NCBI RefSeq assembly: GCF_000006565.2 | Contig: NC_031474.1 | Coordinates: 4,065,662 to 4,129,661, forward strand | Source: Toxoplasma gondii ME49 | Taxonomy: Eukaryota; Apicomplexa; Conoidasida; Eucoccidiorida; Sarcocystidae | Reading direction: 5' to 3' | DNA: 64,000 bases | In this document: positions 22,817-35,600 of the stretch, one piece after another | Numbering within the stretch: position 1 is the first letter of the stretch | How the letters are laid out: every line of letters begins with the position of its first letter | Program-made: the position numbers and the translations under genes | Notes under the pieces: generated by a model | What the model saw: the letters and a program-made list of their open reading frames with translations, nothing else | Database searches by the model: none | What the model was told of the DNA's origin: nothing

Positions 22817-25800
22817 AATATATACACATGTGTATATATATATATATATTTGTACATATATATACACATAAATGTATACATGAATATATACATATGTATA
22901 TATACAAATGCAGGCATTGCCCTCAACACGAGGATGGAAGAAGCGATCCACATATACGCGCCTAAATGCAGAAATGACTGTGTCTCCGAACTCGACATAT
23001 GCGTTTTTCCCCGGTGACGGAGGTGCATTGAAGGGTCGCACCCCACACATCGGTGGGAGCTGTACCTTGTCTCGGTCCCATCGCTGGCGCTGTCTGGTGG
23101 CTGTGCATGCGCGAGTGACTGCTGGTCCGTCGCCTGGTCGCGGAAGTCGCCGCCTTCCCTGAGACACAGTGAAACCTGTTCGGCGGTTTCCGCGTCGCCG
23201 TCCGTCTGCTCTCGGGCCGCCTCCACGCTCTTCGTTTTCACTGTCTTTGGGAGAGGCGGGAGTGGAGGCAGAAAGAACGGGGAGCCTGCATGAACTCTCC
23301 GGACAAGCCGGAGAGTGTCGTAGGTCGCCTGCCGACAGACGACCGACTTCTGAAGCTGTCTGCCTCCGTCGTTTTGCGTTTTCCCCACTCTCACGTGATC
23401 CGAGACCGACCCACTCCGCGGCCTCGCGACGAAGCTCGCAGGCGAGGCGGCGGCAGAGAAGGATGAAAAAGACAGCGTCGGCGAGGCTGGACAAGACGAG
23501 GGGAAAGCTGTCTCCGCAGTTTCCAGGGGCACCCCACAAGCCGCACAGACGAGCGCGGGAGAGGTCGGACATTGGGGACCTGGCGTCGCCGCCAGCGACG
23601 ACGCAGAGAGGGCTCCAAGAACCTGCGGGAGTTGAGAATTTGTCATCTCTTGGCTTCCTTCTTCGATTGCATCTAAGCGAAATCCAGGGCAGAGAGACGT
23701 AACCTCGTCGCTGAGCGGTCCGCATGCAGAAGAGACCTCAGTGGGCCGGGAGGCCGGCGACGACGCCCACACCTTGCAGAGGGGCGAGAGGGAGAGAACA
23801 GTCGATGGCGAGGAGGGCCGCGAACCGAACTGGGGACAAACGGCGGGCAAGCCATGACCCTGCGACAGAGCGCCTGGGGACCGGACGGTCGGGCAAGGGT
23901 TACGAAGAGTCGATCCGAAGCGCGCTGAGTCCGCCGGAAACGCTGGAAGCAAGACATTCGAACAGGGCGACAGGCACGACTCGGACACAGACACAGGGGT
24001 CGCTCGACCAGTCTCCGTCTCAACCTCAGAAGCGATTCCTTGGAGGCGTAGGGCGACGTCCTCGTGACTGTCTCTCTCCTCGCAGTTCGCGTTCCGGGAC
24101 CCGCTCTTCCGCGCCTCGCTCCGGCCTTTCTCCCCCTTCTTCTTCCTGTCCCCGCGGCCCTTCTTCCGGCGGGGTGTCTCCGCGGTCGCGGTTGGAGCCC
24201 AACGAGCCACGTCCCCAGCGTCCCGCATCGCCACGTCGACCGCGCTCGGGGGGATCACCACCCAGCGTTCTGCAGGCGGGAACGGTTCGGGAACGAACTT
24301 TGGCTCTTTGCGTTTCTCGACAAAGAAGGACAGATCAGAGTTGCATGCTGAAGCGCGCCTTGAAGCCCCTCGAGACAAAGCCTCCCCAGCCGAAGACGTT
24401 GCCGACAAGCTGGTCCGTTTGCGGACGCGGTGGCGACACTTTGGGCAGAAGGCCGCGACAGGCTCTTCCAGGAGGCGGGGCAGTGCATACGACGAGAGTG
24501 GAGACGCCGGAGAAGGAAAAGACGCCGACGACGGAGACAAAACGCGGAAGGGCGGCCACCCTGGTGGGTTCGCATGCACGCGAAGCGAGGCCGGCAGCGA
24601 GATCGAGGGAGGTGAACCACACGCACTTGGACCCTCTGTCGATGGCAATTCAACGCCCTCTTCGACGCCTTGCAGAATCCCCGAATCGAGACGAGCGAGG
24701 GTCTCCCCCAGCCTTCCAGAGAGGAGAGATCGGCTGCATGCAGCCTCGTTTTCGTCCCTCGACCTTCGCTCTTTTTGACAGAGTTGTACCGTTTGATCGA
24801 CGCAATCTCTCCCCCTGTCTCTCGCCCCCCTTGGACTCTCTCTCCTCTTCACCGGCTTCTCTTCGCCTTTTCCCGCATCCTCCGCGGTGTCTGCCGTCTC
24901 CTTGGGCCTGTGCCTCTCCTCCGGCTTGTTCTCTTCTGAAAGGTTGACCAGGGCAGCGACGCAGGCCTCGACACAGGCTCCCAGAACGTCTCCCTGGTAG
25001 CCGCCCTCGAGGAAGAACAGAGCTTTCCCTTCGCAGTGGATGTCGGCGAGGCGACACACCTGCCTCGTCATCCAGGCAAAGAGCGCAGGAGACAGGAGAC
25101 AGCCACCCAAAGGGTCGCCGGCAGCTGCATCGAAGCCTGCAGAGACGAGGATCGCCTGCGGTCGGAAGGCCGTGAGCGCGGGTGCGATGACCCCACAGAA
25201 TACCCAAAACATGTCTCCATCCGTGTAGCCCCTGGACAGCGGGACGTTGATCGTGTACCCGCGCCCCACAGAGACACCTGTCTCCGTCAGAGACCCCGTG
25301 CCAGGGTAGAAGGCGGCGCCCGACGCTGCCGGAGAGTCCGAAGCGCGCGGGGACTCTGGACTGGGGCCGGCGGCGCCTGCGCCAGGAGACGGGGAGGCGT
25401 GGAGCGCCTCTCCATGCGAAGCGGAGACTGGCTTGGCTTTTTCGAACCGATGGACAGACAAATACAGGACGGAGGAAGAGTTATAGAACAAGTCCTGAGT
25501 CCCGTTGCCGTGGTGCACATCCCAGTCAAGAATCGCGACTCGAGACAAGCCGTGATTTGCGAGAAGATAGTTCGCGGCGAGGGCGACATTGTTGTAGATG
25601 CAGAAACCTGGAACAAACAAAGACAGAGAGCTAGACGCTGGGTCGCGCCAGTCTTTACGTATGGCGCCCATCACATCACACGCAGACACTGCGTCGACGC
25701 AGACGGCCCGCGCGACATGGAACAGGAGATTCACCGGAGCGAGCAAACGGAAATTCGACATGAGGCGTAGAAGACAGAAGAGATCACAGCTAAAGAAAAT

Positions 25801-28324
25801 GGTATCCCGAGGAAACTCACTCACACAAAAGAGATGAGACAAATGATCCGCACCAGAGAACAAATCCAGGAGAGAGCCGGAGGCGAAGAACAGTCTTTCC
25901 GTGAAAAGAAAGCAACAAAGCGTGTAGATCTGCGACCCCATGCAAGACAAATCCTGCATGCCAACGCACAAGTGTCAACATGGAGAAGTCCTCTCCCGCC
26001 CTCTTACCCGCTGCTTCATGCGAGCATGCATGATGGCCAGGCGGACGAATAATCGCAAAACCACGTTTCACTTTGTTCTCTTGGCGCTGTTCATTGGGGC
26101 CATCTCGTCTATCTTCTCCGCCATGTTCTTCTGTCGCTGCTGGTGTGTCATCTCGTCTATCTTCTCCGCCATGTTCTTCTGTCGCTGCTGGTGTGTCATC
26201 TTCCCTCTCACTGTCCTGCTTGTCTCGCCCGTCACACACACCAGAACAGGCCCCGCGTCCCCCTTCGTCGGAGACGCCAGATGCCAATCGCGCCTCCGTT
26301 TCGCCCTCTCTCGCCTTCAGCTCTTCGTCTCCTTCGAGATGTCTCTCTTGACGTCCCCCCTGCTGCTGTCTCTCACGGTGTCGCTCAGCGTGTCTCTCTC
26401 CCTTGCTTTCCTTCCGCCTGAGCCCCTGTCTCTTGCGGCGAGTCTCCTTGTGTCTCTCGACGGTGGGGGACCCGTAGATGAGGTCGCAAAGCTCGAGGGC
26501 GGCGCCTGCAGCCAGGCGCGCAGTGTGGGGTGTGCGGGGACAGATGAAGGTGTCTCCTCCGAAGAGATTGACGAACTGCGGCAGCGCCGGCGACGCCGGG
26601 CCGTTGTTCCCCAGCTCCTCTGTCACCTCAGAAGACAAATGAGACTCGCAGGAAGACGAAACGGCGAGCGCTGGTGGCAGAGCAGCGCTCGGCTTCGCGT
26701 CTGTCACCGCACATGGTTCAGCTTCCAAAGAAGCTGCGTACGCGTCGCATGCAGTCCGGGCATCGCTAGATTCTTCCAGGGAGGCGACGGTCGAGGGCGC
26801 GGTCGACAAGACGGACAGAGACACCGGCGAAGAGCAAGGAAATACGGCCTCTCTCTTCTCGCTCTTCTCTTCTTCTCGCGCTGCTGCTGCACCCCCGAAG
26901 CCTGTGCCTGGAGCGCGTGTGACCTCCGCAAGAGGCGTTGCATGCACCTCGCTCGACGCGACTGTCTCCGCTTCACAGAGTGCCTCGGACCTGGACACTG
27001 GATGTCCTGAGTTCCCTTCTCCTCCACAACTTCCTGGAAACAGAGCCGGTTGCGTACCGTCGAGACTCCTGGGGTGCGTGGAAAGGTGACAGTCGAAGGC
27101 GTTGCTGGAAGAGTCTGCCGATGCGGCGTTCAGGCGTGAGAACGGCGAGGGCGGCGTTTCTGAGACCGAGACGACAGAAAGAGAAGAAGGAAGAGGGAAA
27201 GACGCACGCGAAGACGGAGAGGACGCAGAACTTTGAGCAGACAAACTCGAATCTGCCGAAGACGCGGCAGAGGGAGAATGACAAGACGTCGACTTACTAT
27301 CCGTGTCTACATTGTGAGAAGACCATCTCCTGCCCTTCTTGAAACGATCTGGCAGCGACGCATGCAGCGCCTTCTTCTCCTTCTCCCCTGGAACGCCTCG
27401 CCCCTTCGCCGCCCCCGCCTTCGCGGCCTTTCTCGGCAGAGAGGATCCCAAGGAAGGAAAAACGGACTCGACGCGGGAAACGTAACCAGCAGTGTGGCAG
27501 AAGCAGAGCTCTTCGTCTGTCGCCAGGCGCCCACAGGGAAGAACTAAAAGGCTCGGATGCGTCGAGTAAAAGGGAAACGCGGGAGGAGACTCTCTGGGGA
27601 CAGAAGCGTCAAAATCACGGAGACGGCGTCCTTCACTGGAGGAGCATGCAGGCAAACGCGAAGACACGGGAGGAGCGCCGTCCTCGCCAGGAGGTGAAAG
27701 AGAGACGGAGGCGCCGTCAGAGGGAGACTCGTACAAACAAAGGGAGGGGCATTCGGAGACACCTGGAACGGCGTTTGACTTTGTTGCGGGACCGAGGAGA
27801 CTCCGCCGCTGCTCGCGGCCATCAGTGTGAGCCGCCTGTGTCTCACCGCATGCGCTTGAGGTAGGCGGAGAGAGGGACGAAACTGCAGGGTGCGTCTCTT
27901 CCGTTTGCGGCTTTTCGCTTGCGTCTTCGCTTTGCTGCACACCCATGCCGGTTTTTCTCGAGAGCCATCCGTGGTGAACGAGAGTCCGGAGAATTGCAGA
28001 AATGCGCGAGGGAGACTCTGGATGAGACGCGGGGCCAGCGTGAGAGAACGGCGACGCCATTTCCTCTTCATCGATCAGAAGCGCCACTGAAGCGCACGAG
28101 GAAGAAGAGAAGGCAGAGGAAGAAGGCGGAGAGCGAGAGGAGTAATAAGAGAGATCGGAGATAGGAGGGAAAGACAAACGAGAGGACGGAGAAGCAGGCG
28201 AGACTGACGCCCTCAAAGACAGTGGAGCTGACGAAGACAGTGACGGCGGAGAGGAAGGGGAGGGTCTGTCGTCAGGTCTCTCCTTGGGTGAGCAAGGAGG
28301 CGGAGATCCGCAAAACCTCGCCAT
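20405..28324 (-). CDS. Histone deacetylase (class II type) fused to inositol polyphosphate kinase
   Basis: Proposed minus-strand exons are 28324-26008, 25607-23066 and 22682-20405, with phases 1 and 2 matching at both junctions: 7137 nt, 2378 residues, ATG at 28324. The HDAC domain is split by insertions: HPESPSR (101-107), [28 protein letters not shown] (His764/His765), [11 protein letters not shown] (Asp802 and His804 zinc ligands), SAGFD (Asp932) and LEGGY (Tyr976). The set is complete, so an active deacetylase is expected. The middle region is basic and low-complexity with CPKC and CAAC pairs. The C-terminal part has the inositol polyphosphate kinase PxxxDxKxG motif as PCVMDIKMG (2037-2045), SSLL (2206-2209) and VDFAH (2301-2305). 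As I recall, Plasmodium Hda2 has the same HDAC plus IPK order, so this is probably its orthologue. Likely nuclear. Confidence 0.85.
22782..22912. repeat. (TA)n tract in the intron between HDAC and IPK exons
   Basis: TA/TACA/TATG steps inside the intron 22683-23065. This matters because the intron lies exactly between the two enzymatic halves of the fusion gene. Confidence 0.9.
26101..26196 (-). repeat. 48-bp perfect tandem duplication within the HDAC coding region
   Basis: Two adjacent 48-bp copies (26101-26148 and 26149-26196) encode a repeated 16-residue acidic unit, [20 protein letters not shown]. It sits in the disordered insertion just before the IIRPPGHHA catalytic motif. It keeps the frame. 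Confidence 0.95.
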
Positions 28325-31300
28325 GGCGTTTCCGAGGTTGGGGAGGAGAAGGAGAAGTAGACTTCACTGCTTTTCCGGGGCATGTGTCTCGGCCTGCTCG
28401 CTTCGAATGAATGTGCGAGGGTGAAAAGCAGAGCGAGGCGCTGTCGAGGAGGAAACGTCACCTGCGCAAAGAGCCGTGACGCGTCGCTTCTCCTCTCGCT
28501 ACAGTCGGAACCGCGGTCTTCAGGATGCCATGATCGAAGGACGTCTAGATGTCCCTCTAATGTGCCTGCCCACAGAAACGTTTCCCCTCTCGTCGAAAAC
28601 GAAAGGAAGACAAGCAGAACGCGAGCGAAAGACACCCAGCGAAAAGAACCTTTTGTCGCTCTCACGTTCGAAATGAAGGGCGGATCGATTTCCTTTCATG
28701 GCTCGGAGGCAGCCGATTGAACTCTAAAAGTTCCTTCGTTGCTTCCTCCTTTCTTTCCTGTGCCTGCTGCTCCCCGGTAACCGACGCTCCGCATCGAGTC
28801 TCCGCCTCTCACAGCCTACAGACTACAATTGTTCTGAAGCTCGCCCGCGGTCGATTCACCTTTCAAGACAGTGAGAGACTGCGTTCGACGATGACTCCTC
28901 CAGGCACTTTTTCTCCGAATGCGAGGGGACAGCTCGTCCTAGCATCAGAGTAGTCGTTTTCTCTCCGCGTTATCTCGGATTTCGCAGCAGCGCATACGAC
29001 GAAGCCCCAGAAACCACACAGGCGTCGCGAGATTCGTCTTTGGGTTGCTGGTGGGCAGCCGTCAGACAGTCAAAGGAAAAGGACAGACGAACAGAGACCA
29101 GTAGGAAGCTGAGATGGGCAAGGAACGCGCTGTGTCGGTAATATGAAGCAAGCGCGTTTCCACGAGAGTGACGTGAGATGTGAACGGACCGCGGGTGAGA
29201 AAAAGAGCCGGAAAGACGGACAGACCGAAACAGCAAACGGGACTGGGAAAGAGGCGTCGCCAAAGGGAAAGGTGGAAGCGACAGGGAAGTGAAGAACGAG
29301 GGGTCATGGCGACACGGACTGTCGCCGGACGCAGAACGGGAGAAACCGACTCGAGAGCATGCGCCAGGCGCGCCACGGGAATTACACCGCCAAGAAGGGA
29401 GGGGAACGACGAAGACGCAGTTTTTCACTCGAGAAAAGTCCCTGGTGCTTACACTGCGGCATCAATTTTGCAGACGAAGGCCGGAGGGGGAAGCTTGCGA
29501 ACGAAAGTCATGCTGCCAAGAGCAAGTTGTCAGGGCTCCGGCTAGCCGGCCCCGACAGAAACGGATGAAAACACGGACATTTTGAGCCCATGAAATCGCG
29601 ATTTTTAGCGCAGACAGAGTTGGAACAAGGACAGAGGCAGGTGCCTTTCCATTTGCTGAGAAAAGAGTGGCAAGCTTGGTCAGGAATGCCAACAGACGAT
29701 CCTCGTCCAGCATTCGTGTTCCGCGCATGCAGTTCCGCAGACTCTCGCAAATGCGGAAACAGACGCTGTCTCGCTCCTCTCATCCAGATCCCAGGAGGAC
29801 GTGGACTTTCCAGAAGAACACCAAACAGCTTCAGTGGCCAAGAGACGCATGAACTGGTTAAACGAAGCGACAAAGAGCAATTCTAGGGTAAGAAGCGCCT
29901 GCCAGTGTGCCGACACACCCGGCACACTGCGAGGCTTTTCCTGACAAAGGCATGTCAGCTTGCGCGAATGAACGCGGGCAAATCCGCTGCGCCACGAAAA
30001 GTAGCATGGAACTCGGGGGGTTCGGTAGAAAAAACTGGAATTTCTCAGGCGAAAGACAGTCAATCATCCCGAGGGGAACTAAAGAGCGTGAGAGACAGGC
30101 GCAGCCTTTCAGGGGGTTGTTATAAATCCGTAAGCGACACAACTCGCGAATTCTGCTCACGTGCGTCCTCCCATGTCCCTGGTAGGAATGCTTTTGTGTT
30201 GACCGAGCTGAGATGTTTATGCGTGACAGGCAGAAATAGACATCAAGGGTGGGAGACAGAAGGGAAGATGGAATTCCATAGCGTAGGTTCCCCAGAAGAA
30301 CGGTGGAACAACTCTCCAAGACGATGGATGGACGGGGAATGTCCTGCTATTGCCACCGGAAACAACGGGTGGTTTCGACGGTATAGCCGGATACGAGACC
30401 GATATCACCTGCTTTTGACTGCTTAGTCAAAGGAATCCCTCTTTACCGCTTGCGCCGTTACATTCAGGAGCATACCGCTAAACTCGCTGACCTGGGAGTT
30501 TACATACATGCGTATTTCTCTGCCGCTATTTCCTGTCAGGCGTTTCGTTCAGTGACGTTTGTGTTTCGGAGAACAGCCACACAACTCACGTAGAATTGTG
30601 TCGCAGGCAAAGAACTGCTCTAGAATATTGGTTGAATACAGTTGTGTTGCTGGTTATCGCACCCCATAAAAAACGAAGGGGTTCAGTCCCAAATTGGAAA
30701 CACTTGGAGTGGTACGCAGAAGCCACCGTATTCTCGGGAGAAATGCTACGTTAAGGACCGGAACATAGCCGCAAAAAACGTAATTTTGACAGGAATCATG
30801 CGCCACGTGGAACTGAGTTGAAACGCTGGACAAGGCGGACTTTCACGGTTGGCCGTGACAGAGTAACGCATTTGGAAAATTTGAACTGCTCTGACATGAG
30901 TCCGAAGTAGGTCTTTTAGAGCGATAAATGAGTACTTTAAACTGATGAGGGAGAGAGGATACGCTTCAGGCCTCATGCGTGCAACGCGAAACTGATCAAA
31001 GTGCGGAACCGGTACACCTTGCCCCATTGAAAAAATAGGTGCCAGACGAAAGAATCTCTTGGGGCGTAACGTCTACTCAGGATTGACAAACGAAGCATTC
31101 GTGGACAAGATGCAGCCTCAGTTTCACTCTCTCCACAATTCCAAGATGCTTCCGAACCGTCCGCACCCCGCAAAACAGTCCCTGACACCGCCATTGAAAA
31201 AAACAACAGAAATGCGTAGACATGCGGGTACACTGCCATGCGCACAGACAGAAAACCAGACGTCACGGCGACCGGATGTCCATGATTATACATGTATCCG

Positions 31301-32628
31301 AATATTTGAAGAGGGAAAAAAAAACATTTCCACTCGATTGGCAATCGGTCAAATGGAATGACGCAGATATCCCCACGGTGCCTTCCTAGTCAGGACCTGG
31401 TATTCGAATACCGAACAAATCTCGGCTTTCCAACACTATAGGGCGGAGCCTCTGTTGACACAGTTTCGCTGCGTTGAACTCCCTTGCGTCTCTTTCTCTT
31501 TTATCTTGAACCGCACACGGCGACACGATCATCTACACTCCGTTCTCTGCTCCAAATGATCGCACGAGAGTTTTTCTCGACCCAGACAAAATGTCTGCAC
31601 AACTCCGCCCGTCCCCCAGTTCGTCTGGTGTTTTCCTTGTGGCTCTACGGCGCACGATCCGGGACAAACGCACAGTCACGAGCATGCATACACCCATCCA
31701 TAGAGTCGCGGTCAAGTGACTCGTCCACATTCATGTATATACACACATGTATCCGTATGCATATTCAAATATGCGGATTCCTGAACGTTTGTGGTCGTGG
31801 GCTTCTGCGTACAGATTTGTATCGCGCCTGTACAGTGGTCACAAGGGGAAAGTCCCTGCTGTATTTCTCGTTCTTTCGGAAAAATCAAAATCAACAAGAC
31901 ACCATGCGTCACGCTTAGACACACGCTGTGCAGACGCCGTTCTTTTAGGCCAGTTTACCCGGCTCGTCTTCTCGCCACAGGACCACAAGCGCTGTGTCAA
32001 ACAAAGAGAATCTGGAATGGTAGAAAACGATACAGAGTGCGCACAGAAAGACACACACTGGCGACGCGAACTCAACGGTGAATGCGTCCAGACTCTCAAC
32101 TCGAAGCCAGACTCTCAATTCAGGTGCCTTACCGGTCCGACACTGCACAGTTGCTTTCTTTGTGTTTTCTCCCTTGTTCACAGTTCTCTTCACAGCACCC
32201 CATACTAGAACATCTCCCGCGCTGCCAGATCAATAGTTTTCCTCTAGTGTTCCCTCTGCCAAGCATGCACTTTCCTCGTTGTGCGTTGTGTCGTCTTCAC
32301 GGCCTACTCAGCCCCGCTGAAGCCTGTTCGAGGACGCACTGGAGATCCTATTGAATGGACAGTCGAGAGAAATCGCGAGCGATCGAGCGAATCCGAGCAT
32401 GTCACGCAGGCGGAAGGACGAGGAAGGAAAGCCGCATCCCAACCGAGAAGTTGTGAATGCCTGCAACGAAGTCGTTTCGGAAGACGTCTGGAGACTTCCA
32501 AGAACAGAATGGACAGCAGTCAGCCTTGTGCAAGTGCCAAGAAGGCTGCGACAAAACAGTTACCGAGGCAAAATCCACCGGAATCGAGAGAGCCGAGAAT
32601 GGCGTATCCCTTCTTCTCCCTCTCGTAC
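28325..32628. other. Spacer between HDAC-IPK start and kinase end
   Basis: About 4.3 kb between two minus-strand genes. It should hold the HDAC-IPK promoter and 5' untranslated region and the kinase 3' end. Short open frames occur (for example plus 29905-30426) but show no domain, no paired splice structure and no low-complexity style like the neighbours. The stretch 30430-31480 is less GC-rich and featureless. No RNA gene is recognised. Confidence 0.65.
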
Positions 32629-35600
32629 TTATGCCGACCCCGATGAAGTCGCCATGTCGTCCATCACCAGCCGGGCGTACCTCGCTGCCTCGGCGCTGTC
32701 TGCTCCTTTGATCCAAGGGTGTTCCTTGAAACATGCACGAACGAAGAAATGAGAGAAGACCTAAACATGAGACAACCACCTGGAAAACCTTCGTCCGGAC
32801 CCTATCGCGAGTGTGGAGGTTCGCGAGCCACGAGACTATGAACTGCGCATGGCGACAGGCTGCTTTGGACGGCATGGGAGCTGAAAGGAAGACCCTCCCC
32901 CCTGCCCTCCTCTCCGCTTGGTTTTTCTCACCAGAAGTGCAGGAAGAGTCATTCGATCGTTCACTTCTGATTGAAGAAGAGAAAGAAGAACGCGTTTTCC
33001 ATCTTCAGACACAGAGGCTGCTTTGTCGTCTGGCAGCACTACTGCTCCCTCAGCGAGCTGCGCAAAAAGTTGTTCCATGCAAGTCGCCCTTTTGAAAGGC
33101 ATCTCGCCAAAAAGCATAACCTGCATACGAACAAAGCGAAACGCACGCAGGCCACAGATCTACCCACGCATGCGTAAGCTGTAATCTACTTTTGACAGTC
33201 CGCTCCGTTCTGACCGAGCTTCAGCCTCGTCGAACGGGATCCGAGGAGAGAACAGAAGCAGTCAAGCAGTCCCTAAAGCAACCAGATCGGGGAAAGATAC
33301 CTCGTCGCGCAGTCGCAACGCATGCATCAACATGCAGACGCCTACAGAAACTGTCTCACGCAGAAGATACTGAACATCCACGTGTGCCTCCCTCAGTGTG
33401 CGTAGGTCTGCCCGTCGATCTGCATGCGTAGATCGGCTGGGCCGAGGCCGAAGGGGAAGGGGATTTGAAAACGTGAGGCTTATCCTAGACGCGTGGAGTC
33501 ATGAAAACTGGTTGCAAATCGCGGTGTCGTTTTCGGCAGGGACTCGCAGTTCGCGATCTTCTGCCTGCTTTGTGCATGCTGTTTGCCTTCTCACGTAGAG
33601 AGAAATCCCCAGCGCCCACACATCCGCCGCTCGTCCGCTATGGCCCTCGTAAGGCTCTTCAGGGGAGGTCGAGACCCTCATCGACTCGGGCGACATAAAC
33701 ATGTAAGTACCCTGAAAACAAAGGCCGAGTTTCTTTCGAGGACAGATCTCCGAAACTGTGAACCTCCAGAATACCAGACAGTTGTAAACAGTGAAAGATA
33801 TAAAACCCCCCATCTCGACCAAAATGGAGCAGTGAAGCTCGCAGCACCACAATCATCAATAAATATATATATATATATATAATTCTACATAGATATATAG
33901 ATATATATAGATATATACGAATGCACATGTTTCTTTTGTGGGGTCCACGACTGTTGTCATGCGCGCTTGTTTCACACGGGTCTAAAAAAGAGCTTGTTTT
34001 TTCTAACCATGCGCGGGATGTCGATCCTCACGAGTGGAAATGGACATGACTTGCAAGCACGACCATTGAATAGCAACATGCATACGTCACCTTTTCGGAG
34101 CTCTCCTAGCGTTGCGTTTCTTCATCTGGTGCATCCGCTTCACCAAATGTTTCTACGCTTCAGGACTTGGTACACAGAAACGTTTTCTTCGAGAGCAACG
34201 TACACCCGAGTGATAAAGATGCCCGGAGTTTTTGTCAGCCAACGGAAGTCACAACGACGCAAACAGTCGGTCACATACCTTGGTGTTTTTGACGCGGCCC
34301 TGCGGGTCCATGAAATCTGCAGATCCCATGTCGCCGAGCTGAACGTTCCCGTCTTCTCCCATGAGGATGTTGTCCGGCTTTACGTCTCGATGGGCGATGT
34401 TCAGTTTTTCATGCACTGAGAGAGACACACACAGATGTTCGGGCGTCGCGCCCTGCATGCACTCTGTGGTAGAAATGTCATTCTTGCGTGGAGCCAGGAG
34501 ACAGCGAAGCTCGCTAGCGAAGCGGCTCCGCAAAAATGAAGGAGAGCACAGTTGAGACGATCCTTCCTGTGGAAGTAGACTTCAGTGAACACGAGGAATT
34601 AACATAACAAAGACAATCAGGGAAGTCTGGGGCGTCTTCGACGCAGCGTTGAAGCTCGATGCTTGCATATGGTGAGGAGGCCAGCATCGTTTAGAGCGCT
34701 TGTTCGCATGCGATAGATTCAGAGCATCTCCAAGGGCACAGGCCCAGGGCGAGAACGGTCCAAATCTTGTGTGCGAGACTCGAGTGTCGTGAGCCGGTGT
34801 GACTCGCATGAAAGAGACAGAAAACGGACGCCAGGGAAGCCGAGACAGCATGCGACGAGAGAGAGAAGAAGACGAAACACAGGGATGATACTTCGACGAG
34901 AAACCCGCAAGGTGACGGAAGGCAGTGGAGAATCTGAAATCCATTTTTCCCCCGGAAGTTCATTTGACCTCTCCATTGGGCAGTGCATAGCTGACGAAGG
35001 CAGTGGCTGTCATGAGTGTACAGAAAGTGAACTTGGCATCCAAGCAGTCGATTTTCTTCACGGCTTTGTTTATTCGGCTTGCGTCAAAAAAGCAGTTCTG
35101 GGTCGCGGAGCGTGTGTACGAAGACAACGCCTTCTTCCATTGGGACAATCCCAGTGCTCGCTCTCGCTCAAACCAACGTACAGTAGAGAAGTCCTTGTGC
35201 GACATCGCGGACGATGCACCTGCAAACCGGTTCGGAAATGGTGACGGCATTCTTGAGGGCAGGCACGAAGCGCTCTTCGACTGCTTCTTCTTTCAGCGAC
35301 ATCACCGACCCACACGCCTGCAAATTCGTGACTGCGGAGAAGGCAGGACAGACACAAACGAAAAACAGTCCGTGGAGAAAGGAGGACACCCTAGCGCACA
35401 CGAGCGCGCATCCAGGCATACATACATATACGTAGAGATACACATGGAGATACAAATATATATATATATGTATATATATGTATATATATGTATATGTATG
35501 TATATATATGTATATGTATGTATATGTATGTATGTGTATGAATATGTATGTATATGTATGTATAGGTCATGTTCGATACTTGGCCAGCAGAGCACACCGA

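Noticed and set aside
20603..25770. Plus-strand open frames across the HDAC-IPK gene (for example 23724-24947)
   Set aside because: They are Arg/Pro/Ser-rich shadows. The minus strand holds all HDAC and IPK catalytic motifs in phase.
29905..30426. 173-codon plus-strand open frame in the spacer
   Set aside because: No recognisable domain, ordinary composition, and no splice partners or supporting context. Possible by chance in moderately GC-rich DNA.
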